A stretch of DNA of 64,000 bases from Euzebya tangerina (GTDB taxonomy: Bacteria > Actinomycetota > Nitriliruptoria > Euzebyales > Euzebyaceae). The stretch lies in contig NZ_PPDK01000001.1 in assembly GCF_003074135.1 (NCBI RefSeq), positions 2,108,001 through 2,172,000 of the forward strand, in the 5' to 3' direction. Below the pieces are notes generated by a model. That model searched no databases, was not told the origin of the DNA, and saw nothing but the letters and a program-made list of their open reading frames with translations. A program made the translations under genes and the position numbers. Shown one piece after another: positions 42,789 to 52,492 of this stretch (its first letter is position 1; every line of letters starts with the position of its first letter).

Positions 42789-45700
42789 ATGACGACCGCT
42801 CCCGCACCTTCCCCACCGTCGGCGTCGCGGTCATCCGCGACCCCGCGTGTCTTGGCGATCATCGTTGCCAGTTCAGGCGGCGACTGGCTCCGAGCAGCGC
42901 TGCGCACCCTTCGCGCGCAGGGGTATCCGCGCCTGGCAGTCGTCGGCGTGGACAACGCCTCGACCGACGACACGGGCGAGATCATGCGGGAGCGGCTGGG
43001 CGCCAGTCGTGTCCTCCGCCTCGACCGCAATCGCGGGTTCGCCCGCGCCGTGTTCGAGGCCCTGCGCGAGTACACGGACGCCAAGGCCGACTACGTCCTG
43101 CTGGTCCACGACGACATGGCCCTGATGCCGGACGCCGTGCAGTGGCTGGTCCGAGCCATGGAGGCCGACCCGCGTCTCGCGATCGCCGGCCCGAAGCTGC
43201 GGGAGTGGGACGAGGACGCGCTGCTGCAGAGCGTCGGCATGAGCGCCGACGTGTTCGGGCGGGCCGAGCGGCAGTTGGACGACGGCGAGTTGGATCAGGG
43301 GCAGCACGACAGTCGGCGGGACACGCTGTACGTCCCCACTGCCGGGATGATGATCCGCGCTGACCTGTTCAACAGGATCGGCGGGTTCGATCCACGGTTC
43401 GTGGTGTTCCGAGAGGACATGGACCTGTGCTGGCGGGCGTGGAACACCGGCTCACGGGTCGCGGTGGTGCCGGAGGCCGTCGGCTACCACGTTGCCGCGG
43501 CTGCCAACGGGCTGCGCGAGTCGATGGACATGAGCCGGGCTCGATACCTCATCGAGCGCAACACCCTGGCCACGACGATCAAGAACTACTCGCTGCGTCG
43601 GTTGGCGTGGCTGCTCCCAGCCGGCTTCGCGTTGGCCGTGATCAGGACGCTTGCCCTCGTCGTCGCCCGGCGGTTCGGTGAGGCCTTCTCGATCATCCGG
43701 GCGTACGTCTGGAACATCAGCCAACTCGGTGGGACGCTCACCCGTCGCCGTGTGGTCCAGACGGCCAGGACCCGGACCGACAAGCAGGTCGGCGCCCTGT
43801 TCGCCGCCGGCCTCCCTCGTCTGCAGCAGTACTCCGACTCCTTCAACGAGTTGATCGCCGGGACGAACACCTCAGCCCTGATCGACGCGGAGGAGGTGGA
43901 GCGCATCGGCATCGACCCGTTGGCGGACCAGCCGTTGCAGCGCTTCCTCCGCGACCGACCCCTGGTCCTCCTCGGCGTCCCGCTGCTGCTGGCGTTCCTG
44001 TTCTCGATCGCCCCACTGCTCGGCAGCGGGCCGGTCGTCGGCGGACAGATCACCCCCTGGCCCGACTCGGCCGCCACGTTCCTCCGCAACTACGTCAGCC
44101 CCTGGGGAGCCGAGCCGCTCGGCTCAGCGTCGTTCCCCTCACCCATCCAGGCGGTCTTCGGCATCGTCGGGACGGTCCTCGGCGGCAACGCCTGGCTGTC
44201 CGGGCGGCTCCTGGTCTTCGGCTTGCTGCCCCTGGCCTTCGTCACGACCCTCCGCGCCGGACGTCTGGTCACGTCACGGCCATGGCCGCGCGTCGTCGGC
44301 GCGACCGTCTACGTCCTCTCGCCGGTCGTGCTCGGAACCTTGTCCCGCGGACAGTACGGGCTGCTCGTGGTCGCGGCCCTGTTGCCTGCGGCCGCGTCCC
44401 TCACGATCACCACCGCCTCGCCCCAGACCGTCCGAGGCCGGGCGTGGCGCAGCACCGCGCTGCTCGGCCTGACCCTGATGCTGGCCCTGGCCGCGGCACC
44501 CATCGACGGGCTGCTCCTGGTCGTCGGCGTTCTCGTGGGCGCGGTCACCGCCGCCCTGCGTGGCTGGTGGCGACCACTGGCTCGGCTGCTGGTCGGGCTG
44601 GCCGGAGCCGGCGCGCTGTTGGCACCCTGGTTGCTGGACCTGGCCCGGAACGGCGGCCCCGCCGGCGGCACCCTGGCCAACACCGTGGGACTGCCCGCCA
44701 CCGAGCCGCTGTCCCCCTGGCGGGCGCTGCTCGGGCAACCCCAGACCGTGGACGGCCTGGATGGCGTGCTCGGGTTCGGGATGCTCCTGCTGCCGGCCGC
44801 GGTGTTCATCGGGGTGCTCTTCGTCGGCATGCGCTCCCGCCCGCTGATCACCGGGGCGTTGTGTCTGGCCGTTGCGGTCGCCGGGACGCTGGCCTGGTTG
44901 GCGCAGTGGGCCGGCGTGCCGTTGCTCGACACCACCACCCTGCTGCTGCCTGGGGTCCTGGCCCTGGCTGTTCTGGCGACCGTGGTGACGCGATGGTCTG
45001 CCGACCTCCTGACCGCCGCTGACTTCGGCGCCAGCCAGGTCGGCGCTGCCGTCGGCGTCTTGGTTGGCATCGGCGGCGTGCTGGCAGGTCTCGGTCTGCT
45101 GACGGCTGGTCCGTGGCAGTCCCTGAGCCTGGACCCGACGTTGGTGCCGGCCTTCATCGGGTCAGAGGGTGATGAGGTCGGCCAGTACCGGGTGCTGCTG
45201 CTGGACACCGACGATGAGGGCGGCGTCACGTGGGAGATCACCGACGACGACGGCCCGGACATGTCCGAGTACGGGACCATCCGGGATCAGGCGCTCACCG
45301 ACCTGATCAACGACACCGTCACCCAGATCAGTGATGGTGTCGGCAGCGGTGCGGCCGCCACACTGGGTGTCCTCAACATCCGCTACGTCGTCCTGCTCGA
45401 ACCCGATCCCACGTTGCAGACCGCGCTGTCGGGCCAGGTTGACCTCGACCCGCTGTCGTCGCAGGCGGCCGTGACATACCAGGTGCGCACGTGGTTGCCC
45501 CGGGCCGGAATCCTCGGCCAGCCGCAGGCCGATCGGCTGCTGGCCACCGGTGACCCCGGGCCCACCGGGCCGCTCGACATCACGCTGTCGCAGGTCCGGC
45601 CCGGCCGCTACACCACCGACACCCTGGACTCCGACCGCGGCTTGCTGGTCGTCAGCGAGTCGACCTCCTCTGCGTGGCGTGCTGTCGGCGGCGGAGACGA

Positions 45701-45980
45701 GCTCCAACAGGTCGAGGTGCCGGCCATCAACGCCTTCCGGGTGGAGGAGACCACCTTCAACTTCACCGTTGCGGTCGAGGGTGGCCTGCGGCGCCGGGCC
45801 GTGGTCGCGGGCCAGATCCTGGTCGCGCTGATCGTGCTCTCGCTCGCCGTCCGACCGCCCGGCGCCTCGGTCAGGGAGGAGCGCGTGACGTCGATGCCGG
45901 CTGACCTGGTCGGACTGGCGGATCAGACCATGGCGCTGCCGAAGATCGACCCCGACCGACCGCCAGCGGGGGCATCATGA
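42789..45980 (+). CDS. GT2 glycosyltransferase fused to multispan membrane region
   Basis: A 1063-residue protein. The GT2 domain (about 18-290) has VDNASTDDTGE, LLVHDDMALMPDA and FREDMDLCWRAW. Then about ten to twelve membrane helices run from roughly 275 to 790, followed by an extracytoplasmic domain and a last helix near 1015-1035. The layout combines a cytoplasmic GT-A domain with a GT-C-like membrane portion. This gene follows whiB in many actinobacteria and its exact role is not established. A TAGGCT hexamer at 42768-42773 may be a -10 box. It overlaps the next gene by four bases. Confidence 0.88.
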   Translation: MTTAPAPSPPSASRSSATPRVLAIIVASSGGDWLRAALRTLRAQGYPRLAVVGVDNASTDDTGEIMRERLGASRVLRLDRNRGFARAVFEALREYTDAKADYVLLVHDDMALMPDAVQWLVRAMEADPRLAIAGPKLREWDEDALLQSVGMSADVFGRAERQLDDGELDQGQHDSRRDTLYVPTAGMMIRADLFNRIGGFDPRFVVFREDMDLCWRAWNTGSRVAVVPEAVGYHVAAAANGLRESMDMSRARYLIERNTLATTIKNYSLRRLAWLLPAGFALAVIRTLALVVARRFGEAFSIIRAYVWNISQLGGTLTRRRVVQTARTRTDKQVGALFAAGLPRLQQYSDSFNELIAGTNTSALIDAEEVERIGIDPLADQPLQRFLRDRPLVLLGVPLLLAFLFSIAPLLGSGPVVGGQITPWPDSAATFLRNYVSPWGAEPLGSASFPSPIQAVFGIVGTVLGGNAWLSGRLLVFGLLPLAFVTTLRAGRLVTSRPWPRVVGATVYVLSPVVLGTLSRGQYGLLVVAALLPAAASLTITTASPQTVRGRAWRSTALLGLTLMLALAAAPIDGLLLVVGVLVGAVTAALRGWWRPLARLLVGLAGAGALLAPWLLDLARNGGPAGGTLANTVGLPATEPLSPWRALLGQPQTVDGLDGVLGFGMLLLPAAVFIGVLFVGMRSRPLITGALCLAVAVAGTLAWLAQWAGVPLLDTTTLLLPGVLALAVLATVVTRWSADLLTAADFGASQVGAAVGVLVGIGGVLAGLGLLTAGPWQSLSLDPTLVPAFIGSEGDEVGQYRVLLLDTDDEGGVTWEITDDDGPDMSEYGTIRDQALTDLINDTVTQISDGVGSGAAATLGVLNIRYVVLLEPDPTLQTALSGQVDLDPLSSQAAVTYQVRTWLPRAGILGQPQADRLLATGDPGPTGPLDITLSQVRPGRYTTDTLDSDRGLLVVSESTSSAWRAVGGGDELQQVEVPAINAFRVEETTFNFTVAVEGGLRRRAVVAGQILVALIVLSLAVRPPGASVREERVTSMPADLVGLADQTMALPKIDPDRPPAGAS

Positions 45981-47749
45981 CCGCCGTCCGGGGACGTAAG
46001 CGAGGGAGCGTCCTGCTGCTGCTGGCGATCGGGCTGGCGGCAGCGCTGGTCCTGGGCAGTGCCGTGCTGCCCGACCCGCCCGACCAGGTCGTTCAGGCGG
46101 AGACCGGTGAGGTGCAGCGCGCCCGGTCCGGAACGGCCTACTGCCCGATGACCGCCTCGGAGGGCGACACCGCGGCCCTCGAGATCGCCTCGACCTCCGC
46201 CGATGAGGACTCCCAGATCACGATCACGCGCTTCATCGACGGCGTGCCGCAGATCGACGAGCCGCGTGTGCTCGAGGCGGGACGGTCCTCGACCCTCGAG
46301 ATACCGGCAGACCAGCTCTCGACCCCGGTCACGGTCGACTGGTTGGGCGCGCCGGTCCTGGCCCAGTACCGCCTGACCGATGACACCGAGCAGGCGGTCG
46401 CAACCTGTCAGACGAGACCCTCCGACCGCTGGTACCTGTCCGGCTTCGACACCAACCGCGGCAACACCTCCACGATCAACCTGTTCAATCCGTTCGAGAG
46501 CGACGCCATCGTCACCCTCCGCTTCGGGACCACCGAGGGAGCCGTCGAGTTGATCATCGCCGACGAGTTGTCCGTCCCCTCCGGTGAGGTGGTGGTCACG
46601 GACCTAGCGGACTTCCGTCCCGAGACGGCGGACCTGGCGGTCACCGTCCAGGCGCGCACCGGGCGAGTCATCCCGCAGGGACAGATCGTCCGCGGGCCCG
46701 CAGGCGAAGGACTCGAGGCCATCACGGGCCGTGCGCTGATCCCGGCCGTGCCCGAGGCCAGCGAGACCCTCTACCTCCCCGAGGCCCAGGTGGACTCGTC
46801 AACCGACTCGTGGGTGACCGTCTACAACCCCGAGGACCGAGCGGCAGCCGTCCAGGTCAGCGTCACCACGCCACTTGCCACCACGGCGGCGTCCGTCGGT
46901 GAGGTCACCGTCCCCGCTGGTGGCACGACCCGGTTCGACCTCGCCGACCAGTCAGCCCTCCCTCGTATGGGTGTCGCGCTCACCAGTGTCAACGGCGTCC
47001 GCCTGGTGGCCACGCGGACGACGGCCCTGATGGAGGGGGAAGCCGGCTCCGACGCCGAGCGGGACGGCGTGTCGATCGCGGCTGCAGCCAACGCCGCTGA
47101 CGTGGCGTGGACGCTGCCGGGCGCCCGACCACCCGATGGCGTCATCACGATCTTCAACCCGGGCGCCGAGGTGGCCTCAGCACGCCTGAGCACGGCCGGG
47201 TCCGCACCCCCGGAGTGGGATGCGGTCTCGATCCCACCGAACGCGGTGGTGGAGCTCCCGCTGCAGGACGCAGCACCGGAGGGGCCCGTGCTGGTCGACG
47301 CCGACCGACCGGTGGTGGCGGCCGTGGTGTCGGTGTCGCCGGGCAGCGCGCCTCAGCTGTGGTCGGCGACCGGGACCCCGGTCCGCGAGTTGCTGGGCCC
47401 TGATGAGGCCGACCAGGCCAGACGTGATCCCGCCCTGTCCACCCGGCCGGCGACATCCGCGACGGCAACACCCAGCGCGGCTCCGGTGATCGATGACGGC
47501 GGCGGCGAGGGTCAGCTCGATCCGCTGGAGTCCAGCCCGACACCCTCGATCGTCCCCGAGCCGACGGTCACGCCGACCTTCTCGCCCGGACCGCTGCCCA
47601 CGGATGCGCTCCCGACCGATGAGGCGCCGGGGGAGGCCGGAGCCGGTGGCGACGCGCCAACCGGGACACCTGAGCCCGACGAGAGTCCGCCACCGCAACA
47701 GCCCGCGCCGGGGGAGGAGGCAACCGAAGAGGGCAACCTCTTCGGCTGA
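45977..47749 (+). CDS. DUF5719 family exported protein
   Basis: A 590-residue membrane-anchored or exported protein. One hydrophobic segment near the N-terminus (VLLLLAIGLAAALVLGSAVL) is followed by a long beta-rich extracytoplasmic region with repeated motifs such as NLFNPFESDAIVTLRFG, TVYNPEDRAAAVQVSV and TIFNPGAEVASARL, matching DUF5719 proteins that follow the same glycosyltransferase in actinobacteria. The last 110 residues are Pro/Thr/Glu-rich. The ATG overlaps the preceding stop by four bases. Its function is unknown; the repeated NP-containing strands suggest a repeated sandwich fold. Confidence 0.8.
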   Translation: MTAVRGRKRGSVLLLLAIGLAAALVLGSAVLPDPPDQVVQAETGEVQRARSGTAYCPMTASEGDTAALEIASTSADEDSQITITRFIDGVPQIDEPRVLEAGRSSTLEIPADQLSTPVTVDWLGAPVLAQYRLTDDTEQAVATCQTRPSDRWYLSGFDTNRGNTSTINLFNPFESDAIVTLRFGTTEGAVELIIADELSVPSGEVVVTDLADFRPETADLAVTVQARTGRVIPQGQIVRGPAGEGLEAITGRALIPAVPEASETLYLPEAQVDSSTDSWVTVYNPEDRAAAVQVSVTTPLATTAASVGEVTVPAGGTTRFDLADQSALPRMGVALTSVNGVRLVATRTTALMEGEAGSDAERDGVSIAAAANAADVAWTLPGARPPDGVITIFNPGAEVASARLSTAGSAPPEWDAVSIPPNAVVELPLQDAAPEGPVLVDADRPVVAAVVSVSPGSAPQLWSATGTPVRELLGPDEADQARRDPALSTRPATSATATPSAAPVIDDGGGEGQLDPLESSPTPSIVPEPTVTPTFSPGPLPTDALPTDEAPGEAGAGGDAPTGTPEPDESPPPQQPAPGEEATEEGNLFG

Positions 47750-47802
47750 CGAATTGCATGAGATCCGAGGAAAACAGCCGACTTGGCCGTACGGTCCCTT
47801 GC

Positions 47803-48480
47803 ATGCCGGACATGCGCTCGTGTATCAAGACAGGTTGTCGGTGGCCTGCTGCTGCCACGTTGTCCTATCGCTACGGCACCAGCGAGGTCTGGTTGTCCGA
47901 CCTCGGTGAGGACCACCCGGCGACCCACGATCTGTGCCCCCACCACGCTGACAACCTCAAGGTGCCGCGAGGGTGGAGCCTGGTCGACGAACGGCAGCCG
48001 GCACCGGTCGTCCACGAGCCCTCCGCGGCTGAGATCGTGGAGCGCGTGGCCACGCTCCGTGAGACCGTCGACCGTCGCCTCGAGGAGCAGCTCCCGAAGC
48101 CCGAACGCACCTCGCGCTACGCCGATCTGCTCGACGGGCTGCCGACCTACAACCCCGACGGAACCGACCAGCGAGCGGGCAGCGAGGCCGTCACGCAGCC
48201 CACGCCCCTGGTGACCGCCGACGAGGACGAGGCAGGCGAGCCCGAATCCGTCGGGGCGGCACCGTCGGTTCGGATGGTCTCCGCCGCCGAGATCTCCCAC
48301 GGCATGGCCCCGGTGCCCCGCAACCTGCCAGCCCTGGCCACGACGATGCAGCAGACGAGCTCCCACCAGGCGGGGACCCAGCACCGTGGCGCTGCGGACG
48401 ACGCAGACGGGCCGGCCGTGGTCCTCACGTTGCCGCTGCGCACGGACGGGCCGGTCGACGAGACCCCCACCGACCAGTAG
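47803..48480 (+). CDS. DUF3499 family protein
   Basis: A 225-residue cytoplasmic protein. The first 60 residues match DUF3499, with CIKTGCRWPAAATLSYRYG, LCPHHADNLKVPRGW and therefore Cys/His positions that could bind zinc. The remaining 160 residues are variable and probably disordered. DUF3499 lies between DUF5719 and phosphomannomutase in many actinobacteria; its role is not known. Several in-frame ATG codons (47758, 47803, 47812) compete; I chose 47803 because family members begin close to the first Cys, but the start is uncertain. Confidence 0.8.
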   Translation: MPDMRSCIKTGCRWPAAATLSYRYGTSEVWLSDLGEDHPATHDLCPHHADNLKVPRGWSLVDERQPAPVVHEPSAAEIVERVATLRETVDRRLEEQLPKPERTSRYADLLDGLPTYNPDGTDQRAGSEAVTQPTPLVTADEDEAGEPESVGAAPSVRMVSAAEISHGMAPVPRNLPALATTMQQTSSHQAGTQHRGAADDADGPAVVLTLPLRTDGPVDETPTDQ

Positions 48481-48492
48481 CCGGGGCCGGTC

Positions 48493-48888
48493 ATGGCGCT
48501 CCCACGCTGGCTGGTGGAGGAGATCCGTCGTCTCGACGAGCCCCAACTGCGACAGTTGCTGGTGCTCGGGCGTGGACTGCTGGTCACATCGGAGTCGCCC
48601 GTGCTGGAGATCGAGGGGCTTCCGGGGATGCCGACCGTCCGCTACCGCCAGAAGCCGGTGAAGTGTGGCAAGCCCACCTGCACTCGGTGCCCCCACGGTC
48701 CGTACTGGTACGCCCACTGGGTCGAGGACGGCAGGCGCAGAAGCCGGTACATCGGTGCCGAACTCCCCCCTGACGTCCGTCGGAAGCTTGAGGAGATGGA
48801 GACCGAGGTCGCCGAGGAGGGTGCGATCGCGGCCGATGGGACCACCACGGCTGACCCGCGGCCGACGCTCCGCCTCGTCAGAGAGTAA
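48493..48888 (+). CDS. DUF6788-like small protein
   Basis: A 131-residue protein. The central part reads KCGKPTCTRCPHGPYWYAHW and then RSRYIG, a Cys-rich element followed by an aromatic strand that is typical of DUF6788 proteins. These are common in bacteria and often lie near mobile or repeated genes; no function is known. The three Cys residues may bind a metal. It follows the DUF3499 gene by 12 bases and has no obvious relation to the sugar genes, so it looks like an addition to the conserved locus. Confidence 0.65.
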   Translation: MALPRWLVEEIRRLDEPQLRQLLVLGRGLLVTSESPVLEIEGLPGMPTVRYRQKPVKCGKPTCTRCPHGPYWYAHWVEDGRRRSRYIGAELPPDVRRKLEEMETEVAEEGAIAADGTTTADPRPTLRLVRE

Positions 48889-48999
48889 CTAGTTAGTCGG
48901 TGAGGAAAAGATAGCCCAGGATGCCCATGGGGTTTCGGTGTCGTGCCGCCGATCACTACACCACGTTCCGATCCTCAGAGCACCGAAGGTCAAACCCCC

Positions 49000-49173
49000 A
49001 TGACGCGTGACGCCACCTGCCCGACCTGCACATCCACCGACCTCCTCCGCGTGGAATTGAAGCCGCAGGACACCCCGATGATGTTCAACACCTGCCGCGA
49101 GTGCGAGAACACCTGGTGGGACGCCGTCGACGCCTCCATCGACCTCACCGACGTGCTCGAGGTCCTGTCCTAG
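49000..49173 (+). CDS. Small zinc-ribbon protein (TFIIS-C-like)
   Basis: A 57-residue protein consisting of one zinc ribbon: CPTCTSTDL at the N-terminus, then FNTCRECENTWW, giving C-x2-C-x21-C-x2-C with an aromatic end, like the C-terminal ribbon of TFIIS or RNA polymerase subunit RpoM. It may bind nucleic acid or another protein. AAGG lies about 11 bases upstream of the ATG. The upstream gap (48889-48999) contains a short AT-rich stretch around 48889-48915 that could hold a promoter. It is convergent with the gene ending at 49180. Confidence 0.65.
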   Translation: MTRDATCPTCTSTDLLRVELKPQDTPMMFNTCRECENTWWDAVDASIDLTDVLEVLS

Positions 49174-49179
49174 AAACCC

Positions 49180-50862
49180 TCACGGTCCCTCGACGCCCGG
49201 TGTGCTCGCCCCATGCCCGGCGTCGACCCCATTTTGGGCATGATCGCCCGGCAACGGGATGAGCTTGCCGGGGTTCATGATCCCGGCCGGGTCCAACTCC
49301 TGCTTGACGGCCCGCAGCAGCGCCGCGCCTCGTTCGCCGATCTCCGCGGTCAGATGGGCACGATGCTCCGTTCCGACGCCGTGGTGATGGGTGATCGTCC
49401 CACCCGCTCGGGTGATCGCCGTGCTCGCCGCCTCCTTGATGGTCCGGTACTGCCCCAGCACGTCATCAGCGCGCTCGCGACACAGCCACGTGAAGTACAG
49501 CGAACAGCCGCTGTCGTAGAGGTGGCTGACGTGGCAGAGCACCACGCCCGGTCGGCCGCTGTCCGCCATGGCGTGCCGGATCGCACCGCGGACGGCTGAG
49601 TAGAGCCGCTCCACGTTGGTATACGTGGTCGCGGTCTCCAGCGTCTCGACCATCACACCACGGTCCATGAGGGCATCGCGGAGGTAGGGGCCGTCGAAGC
49701 GTCCCTGCGCCCATGACTGCCCCGGTCGCGAGCCCAGCCGGATCGTGGTGTGCTCGCTCAGCACCCGCGCGGCGGCCGCGCGGCTGAGGGCGATCTGCCG
49801 TCGCAGGCCACTCCACCCCAGCAGCAGCAGGCAGCCGTCGCCGTACCCGCGTGTCCGCAGGTACCCCCGGAACAGGCGGCCTGCGCCGCCGTCGGCCTGC
49901 TGGGCGAACAGCCGCGTCTCATCAGGGTCGGAGAGCCGACAGACGTCGGGCGCCATTCCCTCCTGCTGGAGGTGGCGGAGCACCTCCAACCCCCGATGGA
50001 ACGAGCCGACCGCTCGCGCCTCGTAGCGCTCCTCCTCGGGGGCCGGCTGGATCTGCAACGTGGCCTGGGTGATCACCCCGAGCGTGCCCTCGCTGCCGAT
50101 CAGCAACTGGCGCAGGTCCGGCCCCGCAGCACTCGCTGGCGCACCTCCGGCCACGACGGTTCCCGTCGGCGTGGCCAGACGCACCTGATGGACCAGCTGA
50201 TCGACACGCCCGTAGCCGGTTGACGCCTGGCCGGCAGATCGGGTTGCCACGTAGCCGCCGATCGAGGCGTAGGCGTAGCTCTGCGGGAAGTGCCCCAGCG
50301 TGAACCCGCGACGCCGCAGCTCTGCCTCGGCTGCGGGCCCGCGGACACCCGGTTCGAACGTGGCCAGTCGGCTGGTCTCGTCCACCGCAACCACACGGTC
50401 CATGCGGGACAGATCCAGGCTGACCAGCGTCTGCCGGTCCTCACGGCACGGCTCGAGGCCACCGACGACGGACGTCCCCCCGCCGTAGGGGACGATGGCG
50501 GCACCGTGGCGTGTGGCCACCTCCAGGACCTGCGTGACCTCGTCGTGGTCCGCGGGGAAGACCACGGCGTCGGGGGCGCCCTCGGCATCACCGTCCCGGC
50601 GTCGCCAGAGGTCGGTGTAGCTCTTGCCTCCGGACCGTCGAATCCGAGCGAGGCGGTCCGTGGTCAGATGCGCCGCACCGACGGTCCGTTCGAGGTCGGT
50701 TTGCAGGGCGCTGCTCACCGTCGACGGGCGGAGCCGAACCTCGTCCACGGTGACCGGTGTGGTCGTGGCTGCGAGCGTGCCGATCTCGGCCTCCAGCGCC
50801 TTCACGACGCGGGGTGTGAGGTCCGGGATGTGGCGTGGATCTCCCCAGCCTCGCCAGCTCAT
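49180..50862 (-). CDS. FAD-linked oxidase, alkyldihydroxyacetonephosphate synthase-like
   Basis: A 560-residue flavoprotein. It starts MSWRGWGDP, the typical start of alkyl-DHAP synthases, so I chose the ATG at 50862 over longer readings. The PP-loop FAD domain has PYGGGTSVVGG and SIGGYVATRSAGQASTGYGR, and the C-terminal cap has ITHHHGVGTEHR with the His-rich loop of AGPS and other VAO-family enzymes. AGPS exchanges an acyl for an alkyl chain on DHAP, the committed step of ether-lipid synthesis. Some homologues in actinobacteria have not been tested. It is divergent from glpD across 64 bases, which supports a link to glycerophosphate metabolism. Confidence 0.85.
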   Translation of the reverse strand: MSWRGWGDPRHIPDLTPRVVKALEAEIGTLAATTTPVTVDEVRLRPSTVSSALQTDLERTVGAAHLTTDRLARIRRSGGKSYTDLWRRRDGDAEGAPDAVVFPADHDEVTQVLEVATRHGAAIVPYGGGTSVVGGLEPCREDRQTLVSLDLSRMDRVVAVDETSRLATFEPGVRGPAAEAELRRRGFTLGHFPQSYAYASIGGYVATRSAGQASTGYGRVDQLVHQVRLATPTGTVVAGGAPASAAGPDLRQLLIGSEGTLGVITQATLQIQPAPEEERYEARAVGSFHRGLEVLRHLQQEGMAPDVCRLSDPDETRLFAQQADGGAGRLFRGYLRTRGYGDGCLLLLGWSGLRRQIALSRAAAARVLSEHTTIRLGSRPGQSWAQGRFDGPYLRDALMDRGVMVETLETATTYTNVERLYSAVRGAIRHAMADSGRPGVVLCHVSHLYDSGCSLYFTWLCRERADDVLGQYRTIKEAASTAITRAGGTITHHHGVGTEHRAHLTAEIGERGAALLRAVKQELDPAGIMNPGKLIPLPGDHAQNGVDAGHGASTPGVEGP

Positions 50863-50926
50863 CGGCTGGTCCGGTGGTGCGATGTGTGTCGAGGATGCCG
50901 GCATGTGGTCGCTACTGTGCCTCGGG

Positions 50927-52489
50927 ATGCCCGACACCGTCACAGCCCGCCGGACCGGAGAGGTCCCGAGGCCGGTGCCGTCGGCGTTGTCGGCCGCCAG
51001 ACGGCGGGCCGACCTGGACCGCCTGGGCAACGGCTGGCGGCCGGACGTCCTGGTGATCGGTGCCGGCTTCACCGGCTGCGGGGTGGCGCTCGACGCGGTG
51101 ACGCGCGGACTGTCGGTGGCCGTCGTCGACGTGGGGGACCTGGGCTCGGGTACGTCCGGCTGGTCGTCCAAGCTGGTCCACGGCGGCCTGCGGTACCTGG
51201 CCAGCGGCGACGTGAGGCTGGCCTGGGAGTCCGCGGTGGAGCGTGGTGTGCTGATGGAGCGAACGGCGCCCCACCTGACCAGGGCACTGCCGTTCCTGAC
51301 CCCGATCGGGGTCGGCGCATCGGTCGCCATGACCGCACTGGTCGGGTTGGGGTATCTGGCGGGGGACGTGCTGCGACTGACCGCCGGGACGGCCGGTCGG
51401 ACCTTGCCGTCACCTCGGTGGGTCTCCTCGCGTGTGGCACGGCGTCTGGCCCCGACCGTGCGGACGGCCGGAGCGGCCGGCGCACTGGTGAACACCGACG
51501 GCCAGGTGGTCGATGACGTCCGGTTGGTGGTTGCGCTGGCCCGCACCGCAGCGGCCTTCGGAGCACGGGTGCTGCCCTACGTCGGCGCGGCAGCGGTCGA
51601 GCGGACCCGTGCGGAACTCAGGGATGAGATGACCGGCGAGACGTTCACCGCGACGGCTGGTCGGGTGGTCGTGGCGGCCGGGGTGTGGTCGGACACGCTG
51701 GACGACCGGGTTGCCCTGCGGCCGAGTCGTGGTGCTCATCTGGTGATCGACGGCGCAGCGCTGGGACATCCGACAGCCGGCATCACCGCACCGGTGCCGG
51801 GCCACCCGACCCGGTTCGTGTTCCTGCTACCCCAGCCCGACGGTCGGGTCTATCTCGGTCTGACCGACGAGGAGGCCGGCGGGCCGATCCCCCGCGAGGC
51901 TTCAGTCACGCCGGAGGAGCAGGCGTTCCTGCTGGACGTGGCCGGTGGGGTGCTCACGCGGCCGCTCGCACCCGATGCTGTCCTGGGTGGCTTCGTGGGC
52001 TACCGCCCGTTGGTCCAGCCCATCGACGCCTCGGGAGCGCGGGGCAGCACCCCCGATCTGTCCCGCCGGCATCTGGTCGTGGACGACGGGGAGGGGCCCA
52101 TCACGGTGGTCGGCGGCAAGCTGACGACGTACCGGGCCATGGCCGCCCAGACCGTCGACCGTCTGACCGATCGGCCCGGTCGCACTCGCTCGCAGCCGCT
52201 GGTTGGGGCGCTGCCCCGAGCGCGACTGGCCGCCTGGCCGGAGGACCCGTGGTTGGTGGCCCGCTACGGGGCAGAGGCGTCGGTCCTGTCGAGCATGATG
52301 CGCGACGAGCCCTCCCTGGCCGAACCCGTCGTACCGGGACTGCCCTACCGCAGAGCGGAGTTCCGGTTCGCCGTCGACCGCGAGGGGGCACTCACCGTCG
52401 ACGACCTCGTCGACCGGCGAACCCGCCTGGGGTTGGTCCGCGCGGACCGTGTGCTGGCCGCCCCGGTGGCGGCGTCGTTCGTGCCGTGA
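50927..52489 (+). CDS. glpD: FAD-dependent glycerol-3-phosphate dehydrogenase
   Basis: A 520-residue membrane-associated enzyme that oxidises glycerol 3-phosphate to DHAP and passes electrons to quinone. The dinucleotide-binding motif DVLVIGAGFTGCGVALDAVTR (broken here at the final residue) lies near 40, SGTSGWSSKLVHGGLRYL is the conserved active-site stretch, and GGKLTTYR is the late FAD motif. DAO superfamily length is normal. The start at 50927 is chosen because it is the last ATG before the fold. Paired divergently with the AGPS-like gene, it could supply DHAP for ether lipids. Confidence 0.9.
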   Translation: MPDTVTARRTGEVPRPVPSALSAARRRADLDRLGNGWRPDVLVIGAGFTGCGVALDAVTRGLSVAVVDVGDLGSGTSGWSSKLVHGGLRYLASGDVRLAWESAVERGVLMERTAPHLTRALPFLTPIGVGASVAMTALVGLGYLAGDVLRLTAGTAGRTLPSPRWVSSRVARRLAPTVRTAGAAGALVNTDGQVVDDVRLVVALARTAAAFGARVLPYVGAAAVERTRAELRDEMTGETFTATAGRVVVAAGVWSDTLDDRVALRPSRGAHLVIDGAALGHPTAGITAPVPGHPTRFVFLLPQPDGRVYLGLTDEEAGGPIPREASVTPEEQAFLLDVAGGVLTRPLAPDAVLGGFVGYRPLVQPIDASGARGSTPDLSRRHLVVDDGEGPITVVGGKLTTYRAMAAQTVDRLTDRPGRTRSQPLVGALPRARLAAWPEDPWLVARYGAEASVLSSMMRDEPSLAEPVVPGLPYRRAEFRFAVDREGALTVDDLVDRRTRLGLVRADRVLAAPVAASFVP

Positions 52490-52492
52490 GGG

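Noticed and set aside
50863-51546. N-terminal extension of the AGPS-like enzyme
   Set aside because: It is antisense to glpD, and the family start MxWxGWG occurs at 50862.
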